A stretch of DNA of 64,000 nucleotides from an uncultured Bacteroidales bacterium (GTDB lineage: Bacteria; Bacteroidota; Bacteroidia; Bacteroidales; Bacteroidaceae): contig CACXKA010000002.1 in assembly GCA_902768125.1 (NCBI GenBank), forward strand, positions 62,001 through 126,000, in the 5' to 3' direction. Position 1 is the stretch's first letter. Each line of letters opens with the position of its first letter. The notes beneath the pieces are model-generated. The model saw only the letters and a list, made by a program, of their open reading frames with translations. It ran no database searches and was not told the DNA's origin. Made by a program: the position numbers and the translations under genes. This document shows positions 8,923-18,431 of the stretch, piece by piece.

Positions 8923-10041
8923 ATGGCAGGTATTTACATACATATCCCCTTTTGTAAGTCGCGATGCATCTATTGTGGCTTCTTTTCCACCACTTCGCTT
9001 CAACAGCGTCATGCCTATGTTGATGCAGTGGTAAAGGAATTGCGTTTGCGGCAGGACTTCCTTGCAGGTGAACCTATTGACACAGTCTATTTTGGGGGAG
9101 GAACCCCCTCTCAATTGTCGCCAGATGAATTGGAAAAAATATTGGAAACCATTCATAATATATATAATGTACGCGAGGACGCCGAAGTGACCCTCGAAGG
9201 GAATCCTGATGATATGACTACTGTTTTTCTTCATCGTCTCCGTCAGATGGGGATCAATCGCCTCAGCATGGGAGTGCAGACATTTGATGAAGATCGTTTA
9301 CGTTTTCTTCATCGTCGGCACACCGCTACACAAGCCATTCAGGCTGTTCATGATGCACAAGAGGCAGGTTTCTCCAACATCAGTATAGACCTTATGTTTG
9401 GATTTCCCAACCAGACACTTGACGAGTGGAAATGTGATGTACAGACAGCACTTTCTTTACAGGTTCAACACTTGTCAGCGTATTCCCTGATGTATGAAGA
9501 GGGAACGATGCTTGAACGGATGCTTACTGAAGGGATGATTGCAGAGGTGGATGAAGAAGTGTCTTTGCAGATGTACGAGCATCTGATAGATGCATTAGAA
9601 GAGGCTGGCTATGAACATTATGAACTCAGTAACTTTTCTCTGCCTGGTATGCGGTCACGTCATAATTCCAGTTATTGGCATGGTGTCCCCTATCTGGGAG
9701 TTGGGGCAGGGGCACATTCCTATGATGGTTGCAATCGATTCCACCATCCAGATTCATTGGAGCACTACATGATGAATCCCTGCGCATTGGTGACTGAACA
9801 ATTGACTGAGCACGAGCGTTACGATGAATACGTCTTCACGTCCCTCCGCACTTCTGAAGGGCTTCACCTTCCCGATTTGGAACGCCGTTTTGGTGTGGCT
9901 CATAAAGAGTACTGCCTTCAGAATGCACAGAAGCATCTAAAGGCAGGTCTCTTGTCACTTACGAGTGATACGCTTTGTCTCACACGTTGTGGACTTTTTA
10001 TTTCTAACGAGGTCATGTCTGACCTCATGTGGGACGAATAA
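8923..10041 (+). CDS. hemW: Radical SAM heme chaperone HemW
   Basis: A 372-residue member of the HemN/HemW family. The radical-SAM [4Fe-4S] motif CKSRCIYC lies at about residues 12-19 and the SAM-binding FGGGTPSQL follows. HemW-type enzymes (formerly called oxygen-independent coproporphyrinogen oxidase-like) carry heme to acceptor proteins. The N-terminus MAGIYIHIPFC is canonical and fixes the start. The length is normal for HemW and shorter than true HemN. Its stop abuts the stop of the convergent TlpA-like gene with no bases between. Confidence 0.92.
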   Translation: MAGIYIHIPFCKSRCIYCGFFSTTSLQQRHAYVDAVVKELRLRQDFLAGEPIDTVYFGGGTPSQLSPDELEKILETIHNIYNVREDAEVTLEGNPDDMTTVFLHRLRQMGINRLSMGVQTFDEDRLRFLHRRHTATQAIQAVHDAQEAGFSNISIDLMFGFPNQTLDEWKCDVQTALSLQVQHLSAYSLMYEEGTMLERMLTEGMIAEVDEEVSLQMYEHLIDALEEAGYEHYELSNFSLPGMRSRHNSSYWHGVPYLGVGAGAHSYDGCNRFHHPDSLEHYMMNPCALVTEQLTEHERYDEYVFTSLRTSEGLHLPDLERRFGVAHKEYCLQNAQKHLKAGLLSLTSDTLCLTRCGLFISNEVMSDLMWDE

Positions 10042-11166
10042 TTATGGTAGCAACTCAGCCATCTTGTCCAAGAGGTCTTTGCCTCTCAAATCCTTGGCAA
10101 TGATGTTACCTTTCTCATCCACCAGCACATTGGCAGGAATGGCTTGTACATGATAAGTGGCGCAAGCTTCACTTTCCCAACCCTTCAGGTCACTCATCTG
10201 TGGCCAAGGCATCTTGAGGTCTGCGATAGCTTTCACCCAAGAGTCCTTCTCATTGTCGAGCGAAACGCCGATCACTTCAAAACCTTTGTCGTGGAACTTC
10301 GTATAGGTTTCCACCACTGTTGGCATCTCTGCGCGGCAAGGACCGCACCATGAAGCCCAGAAATCGATCAATACATATTTGCTCTTGCCCACGTAATCAC
10401 TCAACTTGATGCTCTTGCCATTGGGGTCGTCCATCTTCAAGTCTGTGTATGCATGACCAATGGCGGTCGATTCTTGTGCCTTCTTCTCTGCCATGATTGC
10501 CTTATAGACTGGGAAGTTGGGTTGTTTCTCACCGAAGAGTTTTAGGATTTCCTCGTTATCCTCTTTTGAGAAGTTGAAAGAACAGAAAGCAAACAGCATG
10601 TCGCTGCATGCGGAAGGCACATGGTCAATGATGAACTTCTTTTGAAATGCCTGCATCACTTTGTTCAGCGAATCTAACTTCTCTTGTGCAGCCTGTCTTT
10701 CTGCTTCACTCTTGGTGGAGTCAGAGCAGATTTGCCAAGGTCCGTCCATTTGCTGACCAATCTTGCCACATTGCTCCTCAAACTCATCATATAGTTTTCC
10801 GTTAGGACCACCTTCAATCTTGCTTTCACCCTCACCTTTGATCAGTTCTGCCTTGATGTCACCCTTTTCCAGAATGAATTGCGCCATCGTCGTGGGTTCA
10901 CCCGCATGGATAGGCATCAACCATCTTAAAGCAGCTCCTTCGCATTCGCCATTGAATTCGAACGTTCCATTCTTGATGATGGCGGTGTCCGTCGGAATCA
11001 TGTTGAAATACCCCTGCATTTCGCAGATGAATACAGTGTCGCCGTCTTGAGTACCTTCTGCTGTACCAGTGATGGTATAGGCATTCTCCGACTTTTGCGA
11101 ACAAGCTGCCGTCAGCATTACAACCGCCGACAGTATCACATAAAACTTACTTTTCATATCTTTCAT
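10042..11166 (-). CDS. TlpA-family thiol-disulfide oxidoreductase lipoprotein with DUF4369 N-terminus
   Basis: A 374-residue lipoprotein. A signal peptide ends at a lipobox (LTAAC), then comes a DUF4369-like beta domain (about 30-130), a helical linker, and a C-terminal thioredoxin domain with the redox motif WCGPC in FWASWCGPCRAEM. A cis-Pro segment (QAIPANVLVD) is present. Such proteins reduce or maintain periplasmic disulfides, often for cytochrome maturation or as stress-induced reductants in Bacteroidetes. The ATG three codons later (11155-11157) is an equally good start. It converges on hemW and has its own promoter. Confidence 0.88.
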   Translation of the reverse strand: MKDMKSKFYVILSAVVMLTAACSQKSENAYTITGTAEGTQDGDTVFICEMQGYFNMIPTDTAIIKNGTFEFNGECEGAALRWLMPIHAGEPTTMAQFILEKGDIKAELIKGEGESKIEGGPNGKLYDEFEEQCGKIGQQMDGPWQICSDSTKSEAERQAAQEKLDSLNKVMQAFQKKFIIDHVPSACSDMLFAFCSFNFSKEDNEEILKLFGEKQPNFPVYKAIMAEKKAQESTAIGHAYTDLKMDDPNGKSIKLSDYVGKSKYVLIDFWASWCGPCRAEMPTVVETYTKFHDKGFEVIGVSLDNEKDSWVKAIADLKMPWPQMSDLKGWESEACATYHVQAIPANVLVDEKGNIIAKDLRGKDLLDKMAELLP

Positions 11167-11205
11167 ACGATATTATAGTTTTTTCTTGTGTTACTTATTT
11201 GAGTG

Positions 11206-11213
11206 CAAAGATA
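11206..11213 (-). promoter_or_regulatory. -7 box for the TlpA-like gene
   Basis: TATCTTTG followed by CAC on the minus strand, 40 nt upstream of the start codon. No clear TTTG at -33. Confidence 0.6.
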
Positions 11214-11382
11214 ACTTATTTCTTTCATACTATCATCTTTTTTAGGACGAAATATATTGTGTGTCCGTACACAATGCACATTTTTGCCTCAAAAGTGCTC
11301 TTTTTTATCCTCAAAAATTGTTTTTTTAAATAAAAATGTAAAAAAAAGAGATTTTCGAGAACATCGTATCTTAAAAAGTGCG

Positions 11383-11390
11383 TAACTTTG
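11383..11390 (+). promoter_or_regulatory. -7 box for the small acidic lipoprotein
   Basis: TAACTTTG followed by GCAGCG, 53 nt upstream of the ATG. It is a good match to TAnnTTTG; the -33 element is weak. Confidence 0.65.
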
Positions 11391-11443
11391 CAGCGGTTTT
11401 GAAAGCAAATTAATTGTTTAACAAATTAAAAGTAAAAGAAATT

Positions 11444-11629
11444 ATGAAGAAGTTGGTTTTCGCAGCTGTTGCTGCAATCGCTCTCACAGCATCTGTATCT
11501 TTCGTATCTTGCGACAAGAAGGCTCCTGTAGCTGACACTACTGCTGTTGACTCTGTTGTTGTTGAGGACACTGTAGCTGCTGACACTGTAGCTGCTGACA
11601 CAGTTGCTGTTGACTCTATCGCTGAATAA
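11444..11629 (+). CDS. Small acidic repeat lipoprotein (61 aa)
   Basis: The frame opens at a TTG 30 nt earlier, but the ATG at 11444 gives a clean lipoprotein signal: MKKLVFAAVAAIALTA, then SVSFVSC with Cys at about residue 22. The mature part is only about 40 residues and is nearly all Ala, Val, Asp, Thr and Glu, built from short repeats of the type ADTVAADTVAVD. It has no Lys or Arg after the first few residues. A promoter and a strong terminator flank it as a single-gene unit, typical of abundant small lipoproteins. Function unknown. Confidence 0.8.
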   Translation: MKKLVFAAVAAIALTASVSFVSCDKKAPVADTTAVDSVVVEDTVAADTVAADTVAVDSIAE

Positions 11630-11685
11630 TCTGAAGCGATTTTAGAGCGCAACTTTCGGGATGTAAGAATCCCCCAAGAGAATGG

Positions 11686-11718
11686 AACCTGCAAGACTTT
11701 GTCTCGCAGGTTTTTTTT
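11686..11718 (+). terminator. Terminator of the small acidic lipoprotein gene
   Basis: A 12-bp stem with one mismatch (AACCTGCAAGAC / GTCTCGCAGGTT, loop TTT) running into eight T. Textbook intrinsic terminator. Confidence 0.92.
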
Positions 11719-11725
11719 ATTGAAA

Positions 11726-11755
11726 AAATCGGACTACTGAAGAGTAATCCGATTT
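11726..11755 (-). terminator. Terminator of the ECF sigma factor gene
   Basis: A 13-bp stem with one mismatch around AAATCGGA/TCCGATTT, loop GAAG. The minus-strand side continues into TTTTTTC. It lies back to back with the terminator at 11686. Confidence 0.85.
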
Positions 11756-11780
11756 CGTTGTTTATGTATCCGATTCTTTT

Positions 11781-12374
11781 TTATGATGCTAAGCTGATGC
11801 CACGTTCAAATGCCATGTGGCGAAGGTTGAGAATGGCATAACGCATACGGCCAAGGGCTGTGTTGATGCTGCAGTTGGTTTTCTCTGCGATTTCCTTGAA
11901 AGAGAGTTCGTCATACACGCGCATGAGAAGCACCTCGCGTTGAGGATCGGGCAGCATGGCGATGAGTTCTTTCACTTCTGCAAGGGTTTGCTGGTCAATC
12001 ATCTCTTGTTCGCGGTTCTCGTTCACAGCGATATCGGCACGATTGAAAAGATCTACCTCCGATTGGTCGTTGGAAAGAATGTGTTCTGTGGGGGTGGTGC
12101 GATAATAATCAATGAGATGATTGTGGACAATGCGCATCATCCATGAAGAGAATTTGCCGTTCTCTGTATATTGTCCGTTCTTGATACGCACAACCATCTT
12201 GATGAAGACATCTTGGAAAAGGTCTTCGGCAAGTTCCTGATTTTTGACTGAGTAGAGGAGATAAGAAAAAACCTTACTCTCATAACGCTTCAACAAAATG
12301 TCGAATGCATTATTATTGCCTTTTTGATATAAACTAACCAACTGCTCGTCGGCGAGTTCACGGAGCTGTTTCAT
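11781..12374 (-). CDS. ECF-type RNA polymerase sigma factor
   Basis: A 197-residue sigma-70-family protein with region 2 (about 20-90: LAEDLFQDVFIKM, then GKFSSWMMRIVHNHLIDYYR) and region 4 (about 132-185: LPDPQREVLLMRVYDELSFK, then the helix-turn-helix with NTALGRMRYA). There is no anti-sigma (FecR-like) or SusC gene beside it, so it is not the usual Bacteroidetes nutrient-uptake sigma pair. It stands alone upstream of its own terminator. Regulon unknown. Confidence 0.92.
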   Translation of the reverse strand: MKQLRELADEQLVSLYQKGNNNAFDILLKRYESKVFSYLLYSVKNQELAEDLFQDVFIKMVVRIKNGQYTENGKFSSWMMRIVHNHLIDYYRTTPTEHILSNDQSEVDLFNRADIAVNENREQEMIDQQTLAEVKELIAMLPDPQREVLLMRVYDELSFKEIAEKTNCSINTALGRMRYAILNLRHMAFERGISLAS

Positions 12375-12501
12375 TATGCTTTAATCTTTGGTTTAGCGTA
12401 ATGTCTCTTCTATAGGCAATGGAGTTTAAATGTTAATATTTAGGTTTTTTTTGAATTTCGTGCTGCAAAGTAAAGGCTTTTCTACTTAAATTGCAAATTT
12501 T

Positions 12502-13455
12502 TTACAAAAAAAATGCATTTTCTTTCAATTTTAGTCCTCTGAGCAGGTCTGTGACGGGCATTTTCTTTTTACCTTCGAGCTGAAGTGTCTTGATATTGAG
12601 CCATCCGTCAGCGGTGGCGACTTTCAAGTTGGTTTTGCCATCAGATACGATAGTTCCGGGTTTTCCTGAAGGCGTTGCAACATCCTTTTCTGCCTCATAA
12701 ACCTTCACAGACTTTCCCTCCAAAGTCGTCCATGCAGCAGGGTAGGGGGAGAGTCCACGGATAAAGTCATAGATGTGTTTGGTGGATTGGTTCCAGTCTA
12801 TGCGGCAGGTCTCACGGAAAATCTTAGGTGCAGGAGTGAGTGGCACATCCTTGAATTGGTCTTGTGGAATGGCTTTGATGGTGCCAGTGATGATGTTATC
12901 GACTGTTTCAGTGACAAGCTTGCCACTCAGAACCATCAGCTTGTCATGCACCACCTCAACGTTATCAGTCTCTTCGATGGGGATACGCACCTGCTGGATA
13001 ATGTCTCCCGTGTCAATCTCATGCTTGAGGAAGAAGGTTGTGATTCCTGTTTCAGTCTCTCCGTTGATGACAGCCCAGTTGATGGGTGCGGCACCTCGGT
13101 ACTTGGGCAGGAGACTGGCATGTGCATTAAAAGTGCCAAGTGGTGGCATGCTCCAGACAATCTCTGGGAGCATACGGAAAGCAACGACAATCTGCAAATC
13201 AGCTTTCAACGCTTTCAATTCCTCTATGAATACGGGGTCTTTCAACTTCTCGGGTTGGAGGATTTTCAGGTCGTGTTCAAGGGCATATTGCTTCACAGGG
13301 CTGGGTTGGAGCACACTTCCATGTCGTCCAATAGGTTTGTCGGGCATGGTGACAACGGCAACAACGTTATAGCCACCTTCAACAAGGGCACGCAAACTCT
13401 CAACGGCAAAGTCGGGAGTTCCCATATAGATGATTCTAAGATTTTCTTTTGTCAT
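12502..13455 (-). CDS. fmt: Methionyl-tRNA formyltransferase
   Basis: A 317-residue enzyme that formylates initiator Met-tRNA using 10-formyl-tetrahydrofolate. The N-terminal Rossmann-type domain begins IIYMGTPDFAVESL. The active-site segment NAHASLLPKYRGAAPINWA is intact, and the C-terminal domain contains FIRGLSPYPAAWT. It is the last gene of a seven-gene operon; 68 nt separate it from the ClC gene, and that gap is filled by an octamer tandem repeat. Confidence 0.95.
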   Translation of the reverse strand: MTKENLRIIYMGTPDFAVESLRALVEGGYNVVAVVTMPDKPIGRHGSVLQPSPVKQYALEHDLKILQPEKLKDPVFIEELKALKADLQIVVAFRMLPEIVWSMPPLGTFNAHASLLPKYRGAAPINWAVINGETETGITTFFLKHEIDTGDIIQQVRIPIEETDNVEVVHDKLMVLSGKLVTETVDNIITGTIKAIPQDQFKDVPLTPAPKIFRETCRIDWNQSTKHIYDFIRGLSPYPAAWTTLEGKSVKVYEAEKDVATPSGKPGTIVSDGKTNLKVATADGWLNIKTLQLEGKKKMPVTDLLRGLKLKENAFFL

Positions 13456-13457
13456 GA

Positions 13458-13529
13458 TTCAATCCTTCAATTCTTCAATCCTTCAATTCTTCAATCCTTC
13501 AATCCTTCAATTCTTCAATCCTTTTATTC
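13458..13529. repeat. Octamer tandem repeat between the ClC gene and fmt
   Basis: Eight perfect 8-bp units (TTCAATCC or TTCAATTC) run from 13458 to 13521, with a ninth degenerate copy (TTTTATTC) reaching the stop of the ClC gene. On the coding strand the repeat occupies the whole upstream region of fmt and ends 2 nt before its start codon. Confidence 0.92.
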
Positions 13530-15335
13530 TTGACTGAATTTGATCAGGGTTTCACGATAACTTGTAAAGAGTCCAGAACGTGAAACAAAGCCGACGTATA
13601 GATGGTTTTCATCCACGACAGGCAGATTCCAAGCTCCCGTCTCTTCAAATTTCTTCGCAGCGATTTTCAGGGAGTCGCTCACCATCAACGTGGCTGGCGG
13701 TTCTTTCATGAAATGGTTGACGGTGTATTGCCGATAGAGTTCGGGGCGGAACATATAAAGTCGCACAGAGTCAAGTGACACAACACCTAAAAGTTGTCCA
13801 CCTGCATCGACCACAGGGAATATATTACGGTGTGATTTTGCAATGGTGACAATGAACTGATTTAATGGCGTGTTGGGCGTAACGGTTTTGTAATCACGCT
13901 CTATGACCGATTGCAGTTTCAGCAATGTGAGGATGGCATTATCCTTATTGTGGGTGATGAGTTGTCCACGACGTGCCAGACGCATCGCATAAATGCTGTG
14001 TGGCTCAAAGATGTTGATGGTAAGGTAGGAAACAACTGACACAATCATCAGAGGCACGAAGAGATTGTAGCCTCCCGTGAGCTCTGCAATCAGGAAAATG
14101 CCTGTCAGGGGGGCATGCATCACACCCGACATCAAACCAGCCATACCATAAAGCCCGCAGTTCTTTGGAGAAAGATAACCAGATTCGCCCATGATGAGTC
14201 CAAGACCTGAGTCCCAAAGGTTGGCAAAGAGGAAACCTGCAATACAACCAAGGAACAAGCTGGGAGCAAAGACTCCACCGCATCCGCCACCTCCGTTGGT
14301 TGCTGTGGTGGCAAACACCTTGAGCAGAAGCACCAATCCAAGGTAGATAAGCAAGTTGCTGTCGTTCTCGTAGAAAAGGGTGTTGTGCATGATCTCTTTG
14401 GCTGAGGCACTGTTGATGAGCTGATTGATCACATCGTAGCCTTCACCATACATGGCGGGGAAGAAGTAAATCAAGATACCCAACACGATGGCACCCAAAA
14501 AGAACTTATAACGCTTCTTCTTAATCTTTCCGAAGATACCCTCCAGCCAGTTCATCGTACGAGTGAAGTAGAGACTCACCAAACCGCAGGCGATACCCAA
14601 AAGGATGCAGCCAGGGATAATGTCGATGCTGAAAGCCTTGTTGAGATTGAACTCAAACAGGGGGGCAGTTCCGTAGAAGGCGTAGGAAACGCATACGGAA
14701 GTGATGCTGGTGACCATCAGTGGTAACAGGGAAGAGAAACTCAGATCGAGCATGAGTACCTCAAGCACAAAGACCAATCCTGCGATGGGTGCCTTGAACA
14801 CGCCTGACACAGCACCTGCAGCACCACATCCGACGAGCAGCATCAAGGTCTTGGGAGGCAAATGGAACCGTTTGCCAAAGTCTGAACCCCAGGCAGCACC
14901 TGTCAGCACGATAGGTGCCTCGGCTCCCACAGAACCACCAAAACCAATAGTGATGGCACTGGCGATGATGCTTGACCAACGGTTGTGAGACTTGATACGG
15001 CTACGACCTCTTGACATCGCATACAGAATCTTGGTGACTCCATGACTGATATCACCACGAACGATAAAGGTGACAAAGAGTAGGGAGAGGAGAATACCAA
15101 TCGCAGGGAAGACGAGGTAGAGGAGGTTGGTGTCTTCTGCCACAAAGCCTGATGTGAGCAGATGTTTGATTTCCTCAATCAAGGATTTCAGCACGAAAGC
15201 CGTTAGACCCGTGCACACACCCACCATTAGGCTGAGCATCAGTACGATTTGTCGTTCTGAATGATCACCCTTCAGCCATTCGGTAATGGCTTGATTGAGC
15301 TTGATTTCCTTGCGTCTAATCCCTGTGAAATTCAT
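13524..15335 (-). CDS. ClC-family chloride channel/antiporter with CBS domains
   Basis: A 603-residue inner-membrane protein. Many hydrophobic helices occupy about residues 28-430, with ClC pore signatures: GGSVGAEAPIV (the gating-Glu motif, GREGP in E. coli) and GGCGGVFAPSLFLG (the GxFAP motif). Residues about 465-600 hold two CBS domains, including NIFPVVDAGGQLLGVVSLDS. It moves Cl-, probably in exchange for H+. It sits between Sua5/YrdC and fmt in the operon, 2 nt after the former. Confidence 0.92.
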   Translation of the reverse strand: MNFTGIRRKEIKLNQAITEWLKGDHSERQIVLMLSLMVGVCTGLTAFVLKSLIEEIKHLLTSGFVAEDTNLLYLVFPAIGILLSLLFVTFIVRGDISHGVTKILYAMSRGRSRIKSHNRWSSIIASAITIGFGGSVGAEAPIVLTGAAWGSDFGKRFHLPPKTLMLLVGCGAAGAVSGVFKAPIAGLVFVLEVLMLDLSFSSLLPLMVTSITSVCVSYAFYGTAPLFEFNLNKAFSIDIIPGCILLGIACGLVSLYFTRTMNWLEGIFGKIKKKRYKFFLGAIVLGILIYFFPAMYGEGYDVINQLINSASAKEIMHNTLFYENDSNLLIYLGLVLLLKVFATTATNGGGGCGGVFAPSLFLGCIAGFLFANLWDSGLGLIMGESGYLSPKNCGLYGMAGLMSGVMHAPLTGIFLIAELTGGYNLFVPLMIVSVVSYLTINIFEPHSIYAMRLARRGQLITHNKDNAILTLLKLQSVIERDYKTVTPNTPLNQFIVTIAKSHRNIFPVVDAGGQLLGVVSLDSVRLYMFRPELYRQYTVNHFMKEPPATLMVSDSLKIAAKKFEETGAWNLPVVDENHLYVGFVSRSGLFTSYRETLIKFSQE

Positions 15336-15337
15336 GT

Positions 15338-15904
15338 TTATTCTCTGATAATGGTGAATTGCCCATTGGCATTCATCTTGATGATGCTGCTGGGCTTATG
15401 CTTCTCGCGACTTTGTCTGCTGTACTTGACTACATAGTCAACAGCATTCTTAATCTCGTCGCTGATTTCGTCGAAGGTTTGTGGGGTGGGTTCTCCACTA
15501 ATGTTGGCACTGGTGCTGACAATGGGCTTCTGAAAACGGAAACAGAGTTCTTTGCTAAACTCCTCTTTCGTAATTCTCAATCCCGCACTTCCGTCTTCTG
15601 CAATCACATTGGGAGCCAATCCTGTCACGTTGTCAAAAATGACGGTGAGAGGCTTTTCACTCAACTCAATCATATCCCAAGTCACATCTGCCACATTTCT
15701 GACATAGCGTTGCAGACGTACATCGCTATCCACCAAGCAGATGAGTGCCTTGCTATCTTCCCTCTTCTTGATGGCAAAGACTTTCTTCACGGCTTCCTCG
15801 TTGGTGGCATCACATCCGATACCCCAGACCGTGTCGGTCGGGTAGAGGATGACACCTCCAGCCTTCATCACTTCAATCGCTTTCTTTACTTCGTCTTGTA
15901 ACAT
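15338..15904 (-). CDS. L-threonylcarbamoyladenylate synthase (Sua5/YciO/YrdC family)
   Basis: A 188-residue single-domain YrdC-fold protein. Family hallmarks are GVILYPTDTVWGIGCDA near the N-terminus, KKREDSKALICLV, and PIVSTSANISGEPTP. The enzyme makes threonylcarbamoyl-AMP for the t6A37 modification of tRNAs. It lacks the C-terminal Sua5 domain. YciO-type paralogs have the same fold, so the exact role is slightly less sure. It is co-directional with prfC, 30 nt downstream. Confidence 0.88.
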   Translation of the reverse strand: MLQDEVKKAIEVMKAGGVILYPTDTVWGIGCDATNEEAVKKVFAIKKREDSKALICLVDSDVRLQRYVRNVADVTWDMIELSEKPLTVIFDNVTGLAPNVIAEDGSAGLRITKEEFSKELCFRFQKPIVSTSANISGEPTPQTFDEISDEIKNAVDYVVKYSRQSREKHKPSSIIKMNANGQFTIIRE

Positions 15905-15934
15905 ATAATTGATTCTCTCTGCCTTACGGGCTGG

Positions 15935-17500
15935 TTAAAATTCACTGGTGAAGTGGAACTTGATATGCTTGAAATCCTGTTGTGCCATTTGCAGCACATA
16001 ATTGGAATCTGCCAGGAAAACATCTCGTCCCTCCTTGTCTTTCGCCATATATTGATACTTGCGCTTCTTGAAAGCATCCAACTCAGCATCATCATCGCTC
16101 TCAATCCAACATGCCTTGTAGAGACTCACAGGTTCCCATTTACACTTGGCATTGTACTCGTTCTCCAGACGGTACTGAATCACTTCGAACTGCAATTGTC
16201 CCACCGTACCGATAATCTTACGATTGTTGAATTGATTCACAAACAGCTGTGCCACACCTTCGTCCATCAATTGATTGATACCTTTCTCCAATTGTTTTGT
16301 CTTCATTGGGTCTGCGTTCTCAATATACTTGAACATCTCTGGCGAGAAACTGGGCAATCCCTTGAAGTGCAACAGTTCTCCTTCTGTCAGTGTGTCACCA
16401 ATTTTGAAAATGCCGTTGTCTGGCAAACCCACAATATCACCAGGATATGCCTCTTCTATCGTACTCTTTCGTTGTGCCATGAATTGCGTAGGACTGGAGA
16501 AACGTACCGTTTTACCATTTCTTACGTGCAAATAGGGGGCGTTCCTGACGAACTTGCCCGAGCAAACCTTGCAGAATGCCGTACAAGAACGGTGATTAGG
16601 GTCGATATTGGCTGTAATCTTGAAGATGAATCCTGTAAACTTGGGTTCTTCTGGTTGCACCATACGTTCTTCCGCCGTTGTGGGTCGTGGATTGGGGGCA
16701 ATCTTCACGAAGCAGTCAAGCAATTCCTGCACACCGAAGTTGTTCAAGGCAGAGCCGAAGAAAACAGGTGCCACTTCTGCTTCCAGATAGGTATTCACAT
16801 CGAATGTGTCATACACACCGTCAATCATTTCCAAGTCTTCACGCAACTTCTCAGCATCCTCTTTTCCCACACGCTCATCCAGCTCTTCCGAGTTGATATC
16901 CACATTCACCTTTTCTGTCACCATCTGCTTATTAGGGGTGAAAAGGTTGAGGTTCTCCTCGTAGATGTTATAGACACCTTTGAATCGTGCTCCTTGATTG
17001 ATGGGCCAAGAGAGGGGACGTACGTTGATTTGCAACTCGCTTTCCACCTCGTCGAGCAAGTCGAAGGGGTCTTTACCCTCACGGTCCATTTTGTTGATGA
17101 ACACGATGACAGGTGTTTTTCTCATACGGCACACAGTCATCAATTTGCGTGTCTGAGCCTCCACACCTTTTGCACCATCAATCACGATGATGGCAGAATC
17201 CACCGCGGTCAATGTCCTGAAGGTATCTTCTGCAAAGTCTTGGTGACCAGGTGTGTCGAGAATATTTACTTTATAGTCCTGATAGTCAAACTCCATCACG
17301 GAGGTGCTGACAGAGATTCCTCTTTGTTTCTCAATCTCCATCCAGTCAGAGGTGGCAGTCTTCTTAATCTTGTTGCTCTTCACTGCACCAGCCACCTGAA
17401 TCTGACCGCCAAACAGCAGCAGTTTCTCCGTCAACGTGGTCTTACCAGCGTCAGGGTGCGAGATAATCGCAAATGTCCGTCTTCTTTCTATTTCGTTCAT
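15935..17500 (-). CDS. prfC: Peptide chain release factor 3
   Basis: A 521-residue translational GTPase that recycles RF1/RF2 after termination. GTPase motifs are canonical: [10 protein letters not shown], the switch I segment [21 protein letters not shown] with the catalytic His present, and [10 protein letters not shown]3-specific parts follow ([28 protein letters not shown]). The length is normal. It is 3 nt downstream of rfbD in the operon. Confidence 0.96.
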   Translation of the reverse strand: MNEIERRRTFAIISHPDAGKTTLTEKLLLFGGQIQVAGAVKSNKIKKTATSDWMEIEKQRGISVSTSVMEFDYQDYKVNILDTPGHQDFAEDTFRTLTAVDSAIIVIDGAKGVEAQTRKLMTVCRMRKTPVIVFINKMDREGKDPFDLLDEVESELQINVRPLSWPINQGARFKGVYNIYEENLNLFTPNKQMVTEKVNVDINSEELDERVGKEDAEKLREDLEMIDGVYDTFDVNTYLEAEVAPVFFGSALNNFGVQELLDCFVKIAPNPRPTTAEERMVQPEEPKFTGFIFKITANIDPNHRSCTAFCKVCSGKFVRNAPYLHVRNGKTVRFSSPTQFMAQRKSTIEEAYPGDIVGLPDNGIFKIGDTLTEGELLHFKGLPSFSPEMFKYIENADPMKTKQLEKGINQLMDEGVAQLFVNQFNNRKIIGTVGQLQFEVIQYRLENEYNAKCKWEPVSLYKACWIESDDDAELDAFKKRKYQYMAKDKEGRDVFLADSNYVLQMAQQDFKHIKFHFTSEF

Positions 17501-17503
17501 GTG

Positions 17504-18382
17504 TTATTGCTTCAATTTTTCAATACACTCTCTTAAAGAGTCTTCCCAATAAGGCACTTCGATGCCATATGTCTGCTTGATTTTCGTCTTGTCCAGCACG
17601 GAATAGTGAGGTCTTTTTGCGGGGGTGGGGTATTCCGATGTATGGAGTGGTCTCACGTGACAGGTTGTAATACCGGCAATCCTGTGGATGGCTTTGGTGA
17701 AATCATACCACGAAATGACACCCTCGTTAGAGAAGTGGTAGATGCCAGGCACAACACCCTTGTTGATTGCTACAAAAATAGCAACCGCCAAATCTCTTGC
17801 ATAGGTTGGTGTGCCCACTTGATCAAAAATAACGCCCAACTCAGGCTTTTCTTTACCTAAACGAATCATTGTCTTCACGAAGTTGTTGCCAAAGGTAGAG
17901 TAGAGCCAAGCCGTACGGATGATGAGATAGTTCTTGCAATTTGCTTTCACGCTCTCCTCACCTGCCAATTTCGTGCGTCCATAGACAGAGTTTGGACAAG
18001 TAGGCAATTCTTCTGTCATCGGTCTGTAGTTGGTACCGTCAAACACATAGTCCGTGCTGATTTGCACCATGCTACCACCACGCTTTCCAACAGCCTTTGC
18101 CAGATAGCCAGGAGCGATATTGTTGAGCAGATTACAGAAATCTTCGTTATCCTCTGCCTTATCCACAGCCGTAAACGCCGCACAGTTCACGATGCAGTCA
18201 ATCTTGTTTGCCTCCACGAACGCCTCCACCTCGTCTTCGTTTGTGATGTCCAGTTTCTGTGCAATGCTTCCCTCTGGAATTACCACATCCGTAAAGAAGT
18301 AGGTGTGTTGTGCATTCTCCTTTGCCAACAACTGCATCTCATTGCCGAGTTGTCCGTTGCATCCTGTCACTAAAATATTCAT
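17504..18382 (-). CDS. rfbD: dTDP-4-dehydrorhamnose reductase
   Basis: A 292-residue extended short-chain dehydrogenase that makes dTDP-L-rhamnose. It has the N-terminal nucleotide-binding motif VTGCNGQLGNEMQ, STDYVFDG, and the catalytic YxxxK in VYGRTKLAGE. The C-terminal substrate-binding part (HYSVLDKTKI) is present. The other rhamnose genes (rfbA, B, C) are not in the window; rfbD is instead embedded in a mixed operon with translation and transport genes. Confidence 0.93.
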   Translation of the reverse strand: MNILVTGCNGQLGNEMQLLAKENAQHTYFFTDVVIPEGSIAQKLDITNEDEVEAFVEANKIDCIVNCAAFTAVDKAEDNEDFCNLLNNIAPGYLAKAVGKRGGSMVQISTDYVFDGTNYRPMTEELPTCPNSVYGRTKLAGEESVKANCKNYLIIRTAWLYSTFGNNFVKTMIRLGKEKPELGVIFDQVGTPTYARDLAVAIFVAINKGVVPGIYHFSNEGVISWYDFTKAIHRIAGITTCHVRPLHTSEYPTPAKRPHYSVLDKTKIKQTYGIEVPYWEDSLRECIEKLKQ

Positions 18383-18431
18383 ATCTCTTTCTTTAACCTT
18401 AACTATCTCTAAACCCTAAACTCTCAACTCT

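Noticed and set aside
15953..17536. Long plus-strand frame (527 codons) opposite prfC
   Set aside because: It is antisense to a perfect RF3 gene, with Cys/His/Leu-rich composition typical of shadow frames and no domain. The same applies to plus 31183-32589 (opposite glmM) and minus 56095-57414 (opposite the phosphatase).
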